Positions 50,615 through 61,545 of a stretch of DNA of 64,000 bases are shown here, in pieces (position 1 is the first letter of the stretch; the number at the start of each line of letters is the position of its first letter). Below the pieces are notes generated by a model, which saw only the letters and a list, made by a program, of their open reading frames with translations, made no database searches and had not been told where the DNA came from. This DNA comes from Geothrix sp. 21YS21S-4. Its GTDB lineage: Bacteria > Acidobacteriota > Holophagae > Holophagales > Holophagaceae. A program made the position numbers and the translations under genes. The stretch covers positions 558,001 to 622,000 of the forward strand of contig NZ_CP132719.1 in assembly GCF_030845995.1 (NCBI RefSeq), in the 5' to 3' direction.

Positions 50615-53437
50615 ATGCGGCCCGATCCACCACTGCTTAAAGGCCACGGCGCGGAATATCCCGAGGAGTTCGCCCGGGAGGAGGGGGAGCGGATCGCCGT
50701 CCGCCGGCGCGCCGTCCGGAAGGAACTCGGAGACGCGGCCGCAGGCCCGGCGGACGCCCGCCCGGTGGGGTTGGCCCTGTCGGGAGGCGGCATCCGCAGC
50801 GCGACCTTCTGCCTGGGCGTGCTCCGCGGGCTGGCCCGCCACGGGGTGCTGCCGCGGGTGGACCTGCTGAGCACGGTCTCCGGCGGCGGCTACATCGGCA
50901 GCTTCCTCGGCGCGCTCATCCATCGCGAGGGCCTGAAGGCGGCGACGGACTGCCTGGAGCAGGACCCGCCCCCCTTGGCCGGATCCGCGCCGGTCCTCGC
51001 TTCTCCCGTCCGGTGGCTGCGGGAGAATGGGCGCTACCTGGCGCCCAGCGGAAGCGGCGACCTCCTGCTGATGATGGCGATCCTCTTCCGGAACTGGGTC
51101 GCGGTCCACGTGGTGCTGGGGACCCTCCTGCTGTCGGTGATGCTCCTCCTGAAGGGGGTTTGGGCCCTCTCCCTTCCCGCGTCCTGGCTGGCCTGGACGG
51201 TGGCCCCCGCCGCGGGCCTGTGGTGGAGCCCGTGGATCGCGGGCGCGGGGGTGCTGTTCCTTACGTTGGTGGTGCCTCCGGGCTGGGCCTATTGGCTGGT
51301 GGAAGCCGTGGGGGAGGACTATTCCTCCCGCTGGTTCTCGCCGGTATGGGCGGCGGCGGCGAGCGTCGCGCTCTTCGGCGGCCTGGGGCTGGCGGGACTG
51401 CACGTGCCCTGGATCGCGGCGACGACGTGCTCCATCCGCGGCGTGTCCTGGGTCGCATGGGTCTGTTTCGGGTTCGCCCTGGAAGGGCTGCAGGCCCTGA
51501 TCTGGTTCGTCGTCCTCGCCTGGGGGCCCGAAGGCGAGTGGGGCGCCCGCAGGGGCGAGGCCTTCGATCCCCTGCCGGGCAAGCGCGCCGCCTGCCTCCG
51601 GTGGCGGCTGTCGCGCCTGCTGTCGGCGGGAATCATCGCCACCCTGGCCATGGCCCTGCTCGCCCTGGCCGACAGCCTGGGGCAGTCCGTCTATGCCGTC
51701 CTCCGGGAGAAAGGCGCCTCGGGTCTGGCCCTGTGGGCCGCGGGGCTGTCGTCGGTCACGGCGTTCCTCGCCGCGTGGGGCCCCAAGCTGGCGGCCGTCC
51801 TGCCGAAGCGCCGGGAGGACGTCCACCTTCCCGTCAGCCTGCTGGCCGGGGCCGCCGCGGTCCTGCTCATCGGCGTCCTGTTCGTCGGCCAGGCGGCCTT
51901 CGCCACGGGCCTCGCCTGGGGCTTCCGGCCCGTCGCCATTCCCGCGGAGGAAGGCGGCCTGCGGCCCGTGGGGGCCGCTTTGACGAAGCCCCCTGCCAAG
52001 GCGGAGAAGCCGACGGCGCCGGTCTCCCCGCCGAAGACGCCGCCGGCGCCCTTCGCGCCCGGGGTGTGGCTGGGCAGCTTCGCGCTTTGCGCCGGCCTGA
52101 CCCTCTTCGCCTTCGGGCGCAACCGCGCCTTCCTGAACCTCAGCGCCATGGGCGCCTTCTACCAGAAGCGCCTCTCCCGGACCTACCTCGGCGCGAGCAA
52201 TCCCCGCCGCCAGGAGAAGGGAACCAGTCCGCGGGACGAAGCGCCTGGCGACGACTTCCGCTTCGAGACCTACCGGCTCTGGGAGAAGGGCGGTCCCCTG
52301 CACTTCATCAACGTCACCATCAACGAGACCCTGGACGGCGCCACCGGAATCCAGAACCAGGACCGCAAGGGCACGCCCCTGGCCGTGGGCCCCCTGGGGG
52401 TGAGCGTCGGGGTCTCCCACCACGCGCAGTGGACCGACCCGGCGCGGCGCCAGCTCCTGCCCGAGAGCCTGGAGGGCGCGGGGCGGTGGCCGGTCTTCTT
52501 CGCGTCCCCGGGCAAAGCGCTGGAGCCGCAGCCCCTCACCCTCGGCCAATGGATGGGCATCTCGGGCGCCGCGTTCAGCACGGGGATGGGCTCCCGCACG
52601 AGCTTCGGCCTCAGCTTCCTCTGCGGCTTCTTCAATGTGCGGACGGGCTACTGGTGGTACAGCGGCATGGATCCCGAGGCGCGCCCTACCAAGGTCACGT
52701 CGCAGGCGGGCGGGTGGTACCACTTCTCGCGGGCCCTGCCGGTGCAGGCCCACCTCCTGGACGAATGGATGGCGCGCTTCCGCGGCACCCTCCAGCGCTA
52801 CTGGTACCTGAGTGACGGCGGCCACTTCGAAAACACCGCCGTGTACGAGCTGGCCCGGAGGCGCATTCCGTACCTGATCCTGTGCGACGCCGGGGCGGAC
52901 CCGGACTACGCCTTCGACGACCTGGCGAACCTCACCCTGAAGTTGCGGAACGACTTCGGCGCGGAACTGCGGTTCCTCGACGGTGCCGACCTGGCGGCGG
53001 CCTGGAAGACCTTCCGCGCCGGCGTGGGACTGGAGGAGGGCGGCCTGTGCCCCGCCCTCGGGCCGGTGGAATCCCTGCGCCGGGGCGATTGGGAGGTGAA
53101 GGGGCAGGGGGTCGACCCGACCCTGGTGAAGGCCGCGCTGGAAGGGCGCTCCCGGGCCCATGCCGCACTGGCCCGGATCGACTATCCCTGCTGCACCGGC
53201 GAGGGGCCGGAGCATTCCCTCCTGCTGGTCCTCAAGCCCACGCTCACGGGGGACGAGCCCATGGATGTGCGCTTCTACCACGAGCGGCAGCCCGCGTTTC
53301 CCCACGAGCCCACCCTGGACCAGTTCTTCGACGAGGCGCAGTGGGAAGCCTACCGCCGGCTGGGCGAGCACACCGTGGATGCGGCCTTCGAATGCTCCAA
53401 GCCGGTCCGTCCTACCGTGGGAGGAACGTCCGCATGA
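50615..53437 (+). CDS. Patatin-like phospholipase with large transmembrane insertion
   Basis: A product of about 940 residues whose patatin domain is split. The N-terminal part has the oxyanion motif LSGGGIRSATF (about residue 55) and the nucleophile elbow LLSTVSGGGYIGSF (about 88). The catalytic aspartate is in SDGGHFENTAVYEL near residue 733. Between them lie about 350 residues with many hydrophobic spans (LLLSVMLLLKGVWAL, LFLTLVVPPGWAYWLV, SVALFGGLGLAGL). This makes it a membrane-embedded lipid hydrolase. I use the ATG at 50615, with GGAGGG four bases before it; the frame is open to 50477. The stop overlaps the next gene (ATGA). Confidence 0.85.
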   Translation: MRPDPPLLKGHGAEYPEEFAREEGERIAVRRRAVRKELGDAAAGPADARPVGLALSGGGIRSATFCLGVLRGLARHGVLPRVDLLSTVSGGGYIGSFLGALIHREGLKAATDCLEQDPPPLAGSAPVLASPVRWLRENGRYLAPSGSGDLLLMMAILFRNWVAVHVVLGTLLLSVMLLLKGVWALSLPASWLAWTVAPAAGLWWSPWIAGAGVLFLTLVVPPGWAYWLVEAVGEDYSSRWFSPVWAAAASVALFGGLGLAGLHVPWIAATTCSIRGVSWVAWVCFGFALEGLQALIWFVVLAWGPEGEWGARRGEAFDPLPGKRAACLRWRLSRLLSAGIIATLAMALLALADSLGQSVYAVLREKGASGLALWAAGLSSVTAFLAAWGPKLAAVLPKRREDVHLPVSLLAGAAAVLLIGVLFVGQAAFATGLAWGFRPVAIPAEEGGLRPVGAALTKPPAKAEKPTAPVSPPKTPPAPFAPGVWLGSFALCAGLTLFAFGRNRAFLNLSAMGAFYQKRLSRTYLGASNPRRQEKGTSPRDEAPGDDFRFETYRLWEKGGPLHFINVTINETLDGATGIQNQDRKGTPLAVGPLGVSVGVSHHAQWTDPARRQLLPESLEGAGRWPVFFASPGKALEPQPLTLGQWMGISGAAFSTGMGSRTSFGLSFLCGFFNVRTGYWWYSGMDPEARPTKVTSQAGGWYHFSRALPVQAHLLDEWMARFRGTLQRYWYLSDGGHFENTAVYELARRRIPYLILCDAGADPDYAFDDLANLTLKLRNDFGAELRFLDGADLAAAWKTFRAGVGLEEGGLCPALGPVESLRRGDWEVKGQGVDPTLVKAALEGRSRAHAALARIDYPCCTGEGPEHSLLLVLKPTLTGDEPMDVRFYHERQPAFPHEPTLDQFFDEAQWEAYRRLGEHTVDAAFECSKPVRPTVGGTSA

Positions 53438-54267
53438 ACCGCGCCTGCGCCATCGCCCTCGCCGCGCTCCTGGGGGGCCCCTTCCTCGCGGCCCAGCCCG
53501 CCGGCGCGCTCCAGGCCGACGTGAACCTCGGGTTCCAGGCCTCCAACTATTTCCGGGATCGCGAGGGCGGCGACAACTTTTTCGGGATCCGGGGGATGCT
53601 CCAGGTGGAGACGGTGCGGACCTGGAGCCTCCGCGATCCGGGACGCCAATCCTTCAAGGAGCTCCAGCTGTTCGGGTCCGTGCTGGTCAACGGGAAGAAC
53701 GAGTCCGCCTTCTCCACCCAGGAGGGCGATTCCGCGCAGACCTACGTGAAGCGGGTGGTGAAGGAGACCTCCAACTACAGCGCCGAAGTCGGATTGCGGC
53801 TGCACCTCTACCAGTGGTCCGACGCCGCGAAGCTCGCGGCGGTGGGCTCCTGGACCTTCCGCAACGCCAGCCAGACCGCCCAGCGGTTCCAGGCGGACGG
53901 CGTGACGCCCATCGACGCGGATCCGAAGATCGAATACTCGGACCAGTCCAAGGCCACGGACAAGCTGGGTCTCCGCCTGAGCGACGGCACGCCCCGCAGC
54001 GCCGGCCCCCTGGGCGGTTCCTTCCTGGAATTGGCCCACCTCTACGACCGCTTCTACACCTTCGAGAAGGACCGCTTCCAGCTTCGGGGCCGCCTGTGCG
54101 TCGGCGCCAAGACGCCCGCGTCGGCGTCCTCCCTGGGCTTCCTCCTGCCCGACGGGTTCTACATCGAGGGCGTCATCAGCCGGGCCTGGCGCGCGAAGAC
54201 GTCGCGGGAGAAGGACGAGTCCGCGATCATCTTCGGCCTCTGCTACCACGTGGGCGGAGCGGGCTGA
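53434..54267 (+). CDS. Exported protein of unknown function coupled to the patatin gene
   Basis: The 277-residue product has a signal peptide (RACAIALAALLGGPFLAAQPAGA), then alternating-hydrophobicity beta sequence without other hydrophobic spans (QADVNLGFQASNYF, YSAEVGLRLHLYQW, LRGRLCVGAKT, AIIFGLCYHVG). It looks like a small outer-membrane barrel or periplasmic beta protein. The ATG overlaps the patatin stop, implying joint production. No family was recognised. Confidence 0.65.
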   Translation: MNRACAIALAALLGGPFLAAQPAGALQADVNLGFQASNYFRDREGGDNFFGIRGMLQVETVRTWSLRDPGRQSFKELQLFGSVLVNGKNESAFSTQEGDSAQTYVKRVVKETSNYSAEVGLRLHLYQWSDAAKLAAVGSWTFRNASQTAQRFQADGVTPIDADPKIEYSDQSKATDKLGLRLSDGTPRSAGPLGGSFLELAHLYDRFYTFEKDRFQLRGRLCVGAKTPASASSLGFLLPDGFYIEGVISRAWRAKTSREKDESAIIFGLCYHVGGAG

Positions 54268-54395
54268 GACGATCCGCCGGCCTCCTCGGAGGTTTGGGAA
54301 AGGATTTCAGAGGAATGAGCAAGTCCTGAGCCGGGCTGGTTCCTAGACTTCATTCCGTGGCCGGTGATCGAAGCCTGCCGCGGACCGGAGGAATC

Positions 54396-55451
54396 ATGCC
54401 CTTTCCCGCGCTCGGCTATGCCGCAGAGTCCCCCACGGCGGAGCTGGCCCCGTTCCATTTCGAGCGCCGCGATCCGCGCCCCGATGATGTGGTGATCGAC
54501 ATCCTGTACTGCGGGGTCTGCCACTCCGATCTGCACACCGCGCGAAACGACTGGGGCTGGACCACGTATCCCATCGTTCCGGGCCACGAGATCATCGGCC
54601 GCGTCCGCGAGGTGGGCGCCGGCGTGACCCGCTTCCAGCCCGGCGACGCCGTCGGGGTGGGCTGCATGGTGGACGCCTGCCGCCACTGCAAACCCTGCGA
54701 GCGGGGCGAGGAGCAGTACTGCGCCGAGGGTTCCACCTTCACCTACGGCGGCCAGGACCGCCACGACGGCACCCCCACGCAGGGCGGCTACTCCGATCAG
54801 GTCGTGGTGTCCGACCGCTTCGTGCTGAAGGTTCCGGCCGGGCTGGACCTGAAGGGCGCCGCGCCGCTGCTCTGCGCGGGCATCACCACCTGGTCGCCCC
54901 TGCGGCGCTGGAAGGTGGGCCCGGGCAGCCAGGTGGTCGTGGTGGGCCTCGGAGGGCTGGGGCACATGGGCCTGAAGCTGGCCAAGGCCCTGGGCGCCGA
55001 GGTGACGCTGTTCACCCGGTCCAAGGGCAAGGAGGCCGATGCCCGCCGCCTGGGCGCGGATCACGTCGTGCTGTCCACGGACGCCGCGCAGATGGCCGCC
55101 GTCTCGGACCGCTTCGATCTCATCGTCGACACCGTGCCCTACGTCCACGACCTGAATCCCTACGTCCCGACCCTCGCCTCGGACGGCACCCTGGTGCTGG
55201 TGGGCTACCTGGGCGCACTGGAGCCCATGCTGGACACCACCCCCCTGGTCCTGGGCCGGAAGTCCGTGGCGGGCTCCCTGATCGGCGGCATCCCGGAGAC
55301 CCAGGAGCTGCTGGATTTCTGCGGCGAGCACGGCATCGCCTCCGACGTGGAGGTGATCTCCGTCCAGGAGATCAACGCCGCCTACGAGCGCCTGCTGAAG
55401 AGCGATGTGAAGTACCGCTTCGTGCTCGACATGGCCTCGCTGAAGGGCTGA
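54396..55451 (+). CDS. Zinc-dependent NAD(P) alcohol dehydrogenase, YahK/CAD-like
   Basis: The 351-residue medium-chain dehydrogenase has the catalytic zinc site YCGVCHSDLHTARNDWG with GHEIIGRVREVG. The structural zinc cysteines are in CRHCKPCERGEEQYC, and the Rossmann motif is VVGLGGLGHMGLKLAKALG. The form (WGWTTYPIVPGHE, YGGQDRHDGTPTQGGYSDQ) is that of broad aldehyde reductases such as YahK and cinnamyl-alcohol dehydrogenases. GGAGG lies just upstream of the chosen ATG. It is the first of four redox enzyme genes and is followed after three bases by a flavodoxin-fold gene. Confidence 0.92.
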   Translation: MPFPALGYAAESPTAELAPFHFERRDPRPDDVVIDILYCGVCHSDLHTARNDWGWTTYPIVPGHEIIGRVREVGAGVTRFQPGDAVGVGCMVDACRHCKPCERGEEQYCAEGSTFTYGGQDRHDGTPTQGGYSDQVVVSDRFVLKVPAGLDLKGAAPLLCAGITTWSPLRRWKVGPGSQVVVVGLGGLGHMGLKLAKALGAEVTLFTRSKGKEADARRLGADHVVLSTDAAQMAAVSDRFDLIVDTVPYVHDLNPYVPTLASDGTLVLVGYLGALEPMLDTTPLVLGRKSVAGSLIGGIPETQELLDFCGEHGIASDVEVISVQEINAAYERLLKSDVKYRFVLDMASLKG

Positions 55452-55454
55452 GCC

Positions 55455-57045
<1,591 letters not shown>

Positions 57046-57054
57046 ACATCCAGT

Positions 57055-57095
57055 GGGACGGCAGGGCCGCGGTTTCATCGTGGCCCTGCCGTCCC
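57055..57095 (+). terminator. Hairpin terminator after the aldo/keto reductase
   Basis: Perfect 14-bp arms GGGACGGCAGGGCC and GGCCCTGCCGTCCC with a 13-nt loop start ten bases past the stop codon and are followed by TTCCT. A strong intrinsic-type terminator separating this unit from the next gene. Confidence 0.8.
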
Positions 57096-57151
57096 TTCCT
57101 CGTCAGCCGATCCTGCATTTGTGAGTGGCCTTCATCCAAGGAGACGAATCT

Positions 57152-57742
57152 TTGAACGTGCTCATCATCAACGCCCACCTTTCCTATCCCGGCTGGTCCG
57201 AGGGCAAGCTGAACCTCGCCTTCATGGACTTCGCCAAGACGTTCTTCGCCGAGCGCGGACACCAGGTCGCCGAGACCTTCGTGGAGCGCGGCTATGACCC
57301 CGAAGAGGAAGTTAACAAGCATGTGGCGGCGGATCTGGTGATTCTCCAGATGCCCGTGAATTGGTTCTCGGCGCCGTGGATCTACAAGAAATACGTGGAT
57401 GAGGTCTTCAACGCCGGGCTGAACACCAAGACCCTGCTGGAAGGGGACGGCCGCACGCGCCAGGATCCGACCCGGCAGTACGGGATGGGCGGCCACATGC
57501 AGGGACGGAAATTCATGATCTCCGCCACCTGGAATGCCCCCAGGGACGCCTTCGACAACCCCAACGGCGCACTCTACGGCGGCAAGGGAACGGCGGACGT
57601 GTTCCTCCCTCTCACCTCGAACTACAAATTCGTGGGGTTCGACATTCTCCCGGATTTTGGGGTGTTCGATATTTTCAAGAGCCCGGACATTCCCGGGGCG
57701 CTCGAAGAGTACCGAGGGCATCTGGAGAAACATTGCCTCTGA
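57152..57742 (+). CDS. mdaB: MdaB-like NADPH:quinone reductase
   Basis: The 196-residue flavodoxin-fold enzyme is collinear with MdaB: NVLIINAHLSYPGW, VILQMPVNWFSAPWIYKKYVDEVF, LEGDGRTRQDPTRQYGMGGHMQGRKFMISATWNAP and the ending DIPGALEEYRGHL. It performs two-electron reduction of quinones, protecting against redox cycling. The likely start is TTG, with AAGGAG eight bases before it; an in-frame GTG at 57125 lacks such a site. It lies between a terminator and the AraC gene, so it may have its own promoter. Confidence 0.9.
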   Translation: MNVLIINAHLSYPGWSEGKLNLAFMDFAKTFFAERGHQVAETFVERGYDPEEEVNKHVAADLVILQMPVNWFSAPWIYKKYVDEVFNAGLNTKTLLEGDGRTRQDPTRQYGMGGHMQGRKFMISATWNAPRDAFDNPNGALYGGKGTADVFLPLTSNYKFVGFDILPDFGVFDIFKSPDIPGALEEYRGHLEKHCL

Positions 57743-57785
57743 TCTTTGCCTCCGTGGCGCTCCGGCACCTCTCCCGCCGGTCGCG

Positions 57786-57829
57786 AGGAGGCGTGACGAA
57801 CGCGATCCCGCGCATTCATCACGCCTCCT
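57786..57829. repeat. Inverted repeat AGGAGGCGTGA / TCACGCCTCCT
   Basis: Perfect 11-bp arms with a 22-nt loop lie 43 bases after mdaB, in the 270-base gap before the AraC regulator gene. It could terminate mdaB or serve as an operator for the regulator. Nothing else is recognisable in the gap. Confidence 0.45.
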
Positions 57830-58012
57830 GCGCGGGGTGGCCCAGGGCGAGGAACGCCATTCGGGTCGCCACGGAATGCTTCGCGGTGGAAGATGTTCCT
57901 CCGGCCTAGGCTTCGGCTCCGAGGCGCCCATCGGCGTTCTTCGGCCCGCGCCGGCGCGGAACTCCGGAGCGGACATCCCATCACCTGCGATCTCGTCCTA
58001 GGGACCCTTCCC

Positions 58013-58975
58013 ATGAACAGAAGCCATCCCCTCCCGCGCCCCACCGATCCCGAGGAAGCTCCGACCGACCTGGCCCGGCTCGCGCGCATGATGATGGCCC
58101 ACGCGCCCTACGACGGGAGCTTCGACCTGCGGCTGCCCGGCGTCCATGTGTCGAAGGCCTCGCGGATCGAGAAGGACATGCACCACGCCCTGGCATGCCC
58201 GGCCCTCTGTCTGGTGGCCCAGGGGGCGAAGCGGGTGATCCTCGGGAAGGAAATCTACGAATACGACGCGTCGCGGATGCTGGTCTACTCCGTGGACGTG
58301 CCGATCACCGCACAGGTGACCCAGGCCAGCCTGGATTCCCCCTACCTCGGCCTGCGGCTGGACATCGACGCCGGCCGGGTCGCGGAGTTGACGGCCAAGG
58401 TCTATCCCCACGGCCTTCCGAAGCAGGGCGGCGGCCACGCGATCTGCGTGGACCAGGTGGACGATCACGTGATCAACGCGGTCGTCCGGCTCATGGGGCT
58501 CGCGTCCCAGCCGGGGGAAGCGGAGCTGCTGGCGCCCCTCGTCATGGACGAGATCCTGATCCGGCTGCTGAAGAGCTCCCTGGGCCTGCGGCTCGCGATG
58601 ATCGGCCAGGAGGAGAGCAAGGTCCACCGCATCTCCAAGGCGGTGTCGTGGGTCCGCTCCAACTTCGACAAGCCGCTGGACGTCGAGCGCCTCGCGACGC
58701 TGGTCCACATGAGCCCCTCCTCCTTCCACCAGCACTTCAAGGCCGTCACCGAAATGAGCCCGCTTCAGTACCAGAAGGCCCTGCGGCTTCAGGAGGCCCG
58801 CCGCCTCATGCTGCTGACGAAACTGGACGCCGGCTCCGCCGGCCGGAAAGTGGGCTACCAGAGCGTCCCCCAGTTCACCCGGGAGTACGGCCGGTACTTC
58901 GGGAACGCCCCGACCAAGGACATCGCGATGCTGCTCCAAAAGGCCGGCGTGGACCGCCCCGCTTCTGAAAACTAG
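58013..58975 (+). CDS. AraC-family transcriptional regulator
   Basis: The 320-residue product has an AraC_N-type N-terminal sensor domain (GVHVSKASRIEKDMHHALACPALCLVAQGAKRVILG) and a C-terminal AraC DNA-binding domain with two helix-turn-helix units (DVERLATLVHMSPSSFHQHFK and VGYQSVPQFTREYGRYFG). Regulators of this subtype commonly adjoin aldehyde/alcohol dehydrogenase and aldo/keto reductase genes. It probably controls the four upstream redox genes. The ATG at 58013 gives the proper start; an open frame upstream of it has no support. Confidence 0.9.
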   Translation: MNRSHPLPRPTDPEEAPTDLARLARMMMAHAPYDGSFDLRLPGVHVSKASRIEKDMHHALACPALCLVAQGAKRVILGKEIYEYDASRMLVYSVDVPITAQVTQASLDSPYLGLRLDIDAGRVAELTAKVYPHGLPKQGGGHAICVDQVDDHVINAVVRLMGLASQPGEAELLAPLVMDEILIRLLKSSLGLRLAMIGQEESKVHRISKAVSWVRSNFDKPLDVERLATLVHMSPSSFHQHFKAVTEMSPLQYQKALRLQEARRLMLLTKLDAGSAGRKVGYQSVPQFTREYGRYFGNAPTKDIAMLLQKAGVDRPASEN

Positions 58976-58976
58976 A

Positions 58977-59008
58977 CGGTCCTGGCAACGCTTGCGCTGC
59001 CAGGACCG
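58977..59008. terminator. Bidirectional terminator between araC-type gene and receptor 2
   Basis: A perfect 11-bp stem CGGTCCTGGCA / TGCCAGGACCG with a 10-nt loop sits in the 63-base gap between two convergent genes. Confidence 0.75.
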
Positions 59009-59038
59009 GATTCCAGACCTACACGTTCGGTGAGCGCG

Positions 59039-61450
59039 TCAGAAGCTCATGCTGACGGTCGCGCTCACCGTGCGCGGCGCGCCCAGCGTGGCGATGGGGG
59101 TGCTGTCGCTGAAGCTGCCGGAGTAGTAGTGGCGATCGAACAGATTCGCCACGTTCAGGTGCACGGCGAGTTTGCGGCCGCCCACGCGCGTGGTGTAGCG
59201 GGCGCCGAAGTCGTACTGGCTCCAGCCGGGAATCTCCTGGGTGTTCGCGGCGTCCAGGTACTGGCTGGTGCTGGCGAAGACGCGCCCGCTCAGCGTGAAG
59301 CCCTGGATCCACGGAAGGTCCCATTCCGCCCCGAGGTTGCCCTGCCAGCGGGGAGCGCCGACCGCCACCTTGCCGTTGTTCCGGTTGTAGGCGGTCTTCG
59401 TCAGCACGCCCTGGGTGTAGGTCGCGCCGCCGAGCAGCCGCACATGGGGCACCACCTCGCCGAAGGTGTTCCACTCGATGCCCCGGACGCGCTTCTCGCC
59501 TTCGTCCGTGTAGGTGGGGCGCGTGCTGGTTCCCAGGGCGACTAGTGTGGGCTTGGTGATCTCGAACAGGCTGGCGGTGTTGCTGAAGCCGCGGACGCTC
59601 CACTTGGCGCCCAGCTCCTTCTGCTCGGTCTTGTAGGGCGCGAACACCTGCTGGTAGTTCGTCGCCGCCGCATCCGTCACGCTGTCGCCCTTGCTCAGCC
59701 CCTGCACGTAGTTGGCGTAGAGGGAAACGCCCGCTCCCCAGGGCTTGACCACCACGGCGACGCTGGGCGTCACGGCGTGCTCGTCATATTTGCCGGTCAC
59801 GGCTCCCGCGGTGTTGTAGCTGGTGGTGTCGACTTCCTGGTCGCGCAGGCCGAGGGTCAGCCGCACGGCCTCGCCCATGAAGGACATGGTGTCGACCAGG
59901 GCCCAGCTCGACAGGGTCGACTCGCCGGTCTTGGGAGCCGTGGTCGGAAGGGCCACCATCACCGGGGTCACGGGCCGATAGATGTTCGAGGTGAAGGACG
60001 ACGAGGTGGTGTTGGAGCTGTCCTCCTGCTTCAGGTTGGTGGCGTGGAGCACCAGCTCGTGCTGTACCCCGCCCGTCCCGAAGCGGCCGCGGATGCCCGC
60101 TTCGGAGGAGACGCTGTCGCTGCTGCCCAGCTGCCCGACCATCATGCCGGTGTAGTTGCCCACCGCGTTGATCTGGCGCGCATGGGTGCCGTTGATGAAG
60201 CCGGAGTAGTCGTAGTTCCGGAATCCCGCTCCCACGAAGGCCGAGAGGTGCCGGTTGAACTCGTATTCGGCCCGCCCGATCACGGCGTCGCTCTTCAGTT
60301 CGCCGTAGCCGGTGCGGAACTGGTTGATCCGCGGATCCGGAGCCTCCGGAATGCTGGGCGTGGAGAACCAGAACATGGCGGGGGTGCCGCCCTCGAACGA
60401 CTCCTTGCTGTGGTAGGCGTCAAGGGAGGCCGTCAGGGATTCGCCCTGGTAGTCGAACGCGGTGGACAGGAATTCGCGCTTCTTGGACTGGCCGTCCAGT
60501 TCGGTGTCCCCATCGCTGTAGGCGCCGTTCACGCGAACGCCCCACTGCTTGGCATCGCCGAAGCGGTGGCCGACGTCGACGGTGCCGCCCAGCTGGCCTT
60601 TCGACTGGTAGCCGAGGGACACCTCGGTCAGGGGATCGTTGGCCGCGCGCTTGGGCACGAGGTTGATCACGCCGCCGATGCCGCCGCCGGGCGCCATGCC
60701 GCTGAAGAGCGCGCTGGGGCCCTTGAGGACTTCCACCCGCTCGACGAATTCCACCGGCGAGTGGCCCACGGGCGCGAGCCCGAACATGCCGTTGATCGCC
60801 AGCTCGGAGGCGTTGACGTCGAAGCCGCGCACGCGGAAGTTCTCGTACATGTGCCCGTTCGACGTGGTGAAGCGCACGGAGGGGTCGTTGACGAGCACGT
60901 CCGCCACCGTCCGCGCCTGCTGATCCTCGATCAGCTCGGCGGTGTAGCTGGTGATGTTGAAGGGCGTGTCCATGACGGACAGGTTGCCCAGCGCGCCGAG
61001 GCGCGCGCCCTTGGCGACTTGCTGGCCGGCGTGGGCTTTCGGCAACTCCGACGGGGCGGTGCTGGTGGCCGAGACCTTGACCGTGGGCAGGGTCGCTTCG
61101 GAAGCCGCGGGCGCTTCCTTCACCGTCACCGAGGTCCCCTCGACGGTCGCCACCAGTCCGCTTCCGGCCAGCAGCCGGTCCAGTGTCTGTTTGACCGTGA
61201 ACTGGCCCGACACGGCGGGCGCCAACTTGCCGGCCACCAGCCCCTCCGGATACGCGATCTGCAGGTTGGCCTGCCGCGCCAGCTTGTCGAGCGCCTGGCG
61301 CAGGGGCTGCGAGGGAAGGTTGACGGTCATGGGCGCCGCCGGGGCAGGAACCCCTTGGGCGGCCGCCAGGGAGGTGAAGCCGGCGGCCAGGGCAAAGGCG
61401 CGGGCGGTCGCCAGGCTCAATTGGGCACGGCTGGATTTCCGTGAATGCAT
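59039..61450 (-). CDS. TonB-dependent siderophore receptor 2 with STN domain
   Basis: The 803-residue outer-membrane receptor has a signal peptide (LATARAFALAAGFTSLAAAQG) and an STN domain (PSQPLRQALDKLARQANLQIAYPEG). The plug follows (MDTPFNITSYTAELIEDQQA, ERVEVLKGPSALFSGMAPGGGIGGVINLVPKRA), then a barrel ending in SATVSMSF. The plug form is like ferrichrome/pyoverdine-type receptors. AGGAG lies nine bases before the ATG. It ends the DUF3325-DUF3649-PepSY-receptor iron operon. No sigma/anti-sigma pair is in the window, so the STN domain's partner is unknown. Confidence 0.92.
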   Translation of the reverse strand: MHSRKSSRAQLSLATARAFALAAGFTSLAAAQGVPAPAAPMTVNLPSQPLRQALDKLARQANLQIAYPEGLVAGKLAPAVSGQFTVKQTLDRLLAGSGLVATVEGTSVTVKEAPAASEATLPTVKVSATSTAPSELPKAHAGQQVAKGARLGALGNLSVMDTPFNITSYTAELIEDQQARTVADVLVNDPSVRFTTSNGHMYENFRVRGFDVNASELAINGMFGLAPVGHSPVEFVERVEVLKGPSALFSGMAPGGGIGGVINLVPKRAANDPLTEVSLGYQSKGQLGGTVDVGHRFGDAKQWGVRVNGAYSDGDTELDGQSKKREFLSTAFDYQGESLTASLDAYHSKESFEGGTPAMFWFSTPSIPEAPDPRINQFRTGYGELKSDAVIGRAEYEFNRHLSAFVGAGFRNYDYSGFINGTHARQINAVGNYTGMMVGQLGSSDSVSSEAGIRGRFGTGGVQHELVLHATNLKQEDSSNTTSSSFTSNIYRPVTPVMVALPTTAPKTGESTLSSWALVDTMSFMGEAVRLTLGLRDQEVDTTSYNTAGAVTGKYDEHAVTPSVAVVVKPWGAGVSLYANYVQGLSKGDSVTDAAATNYQQVFAPYKTEQKELGAKWSVRGFSNTASLFEITKPTLVALGTSTRPTYTDEGEKRVRGIEWNTFGEVVPHVRLLGGATYTQGVLTKTAYNRNNGKVAVGAPRWQGNLGAEWDLPWIQGFTLSGRVFASTSQYLDAANTQEIPGWSQYDFGARYTTRVGGRKLAVHLNVANLFDRHYYSGSFSDSTPIATLGAPRTVSATVSMSF

Positions 61451-61545
61451 GGGTGCGTACTCCTACGTGGATGGCGGATCCAGGCGGCCTTGGCGATCAA
61501 GGCTGCGTCCGGAACCCGGAAGAATGGGGAGACTGCGTGTGTCGG

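Noticed and set aside
50453-53371. A 972-codon open frame on the minus strand
   Set aside because: It is antisense to the patatin gene, which has clear catalytic motifs; the frame's composition is low-complexity and Gly/Arg/Gln-rich.
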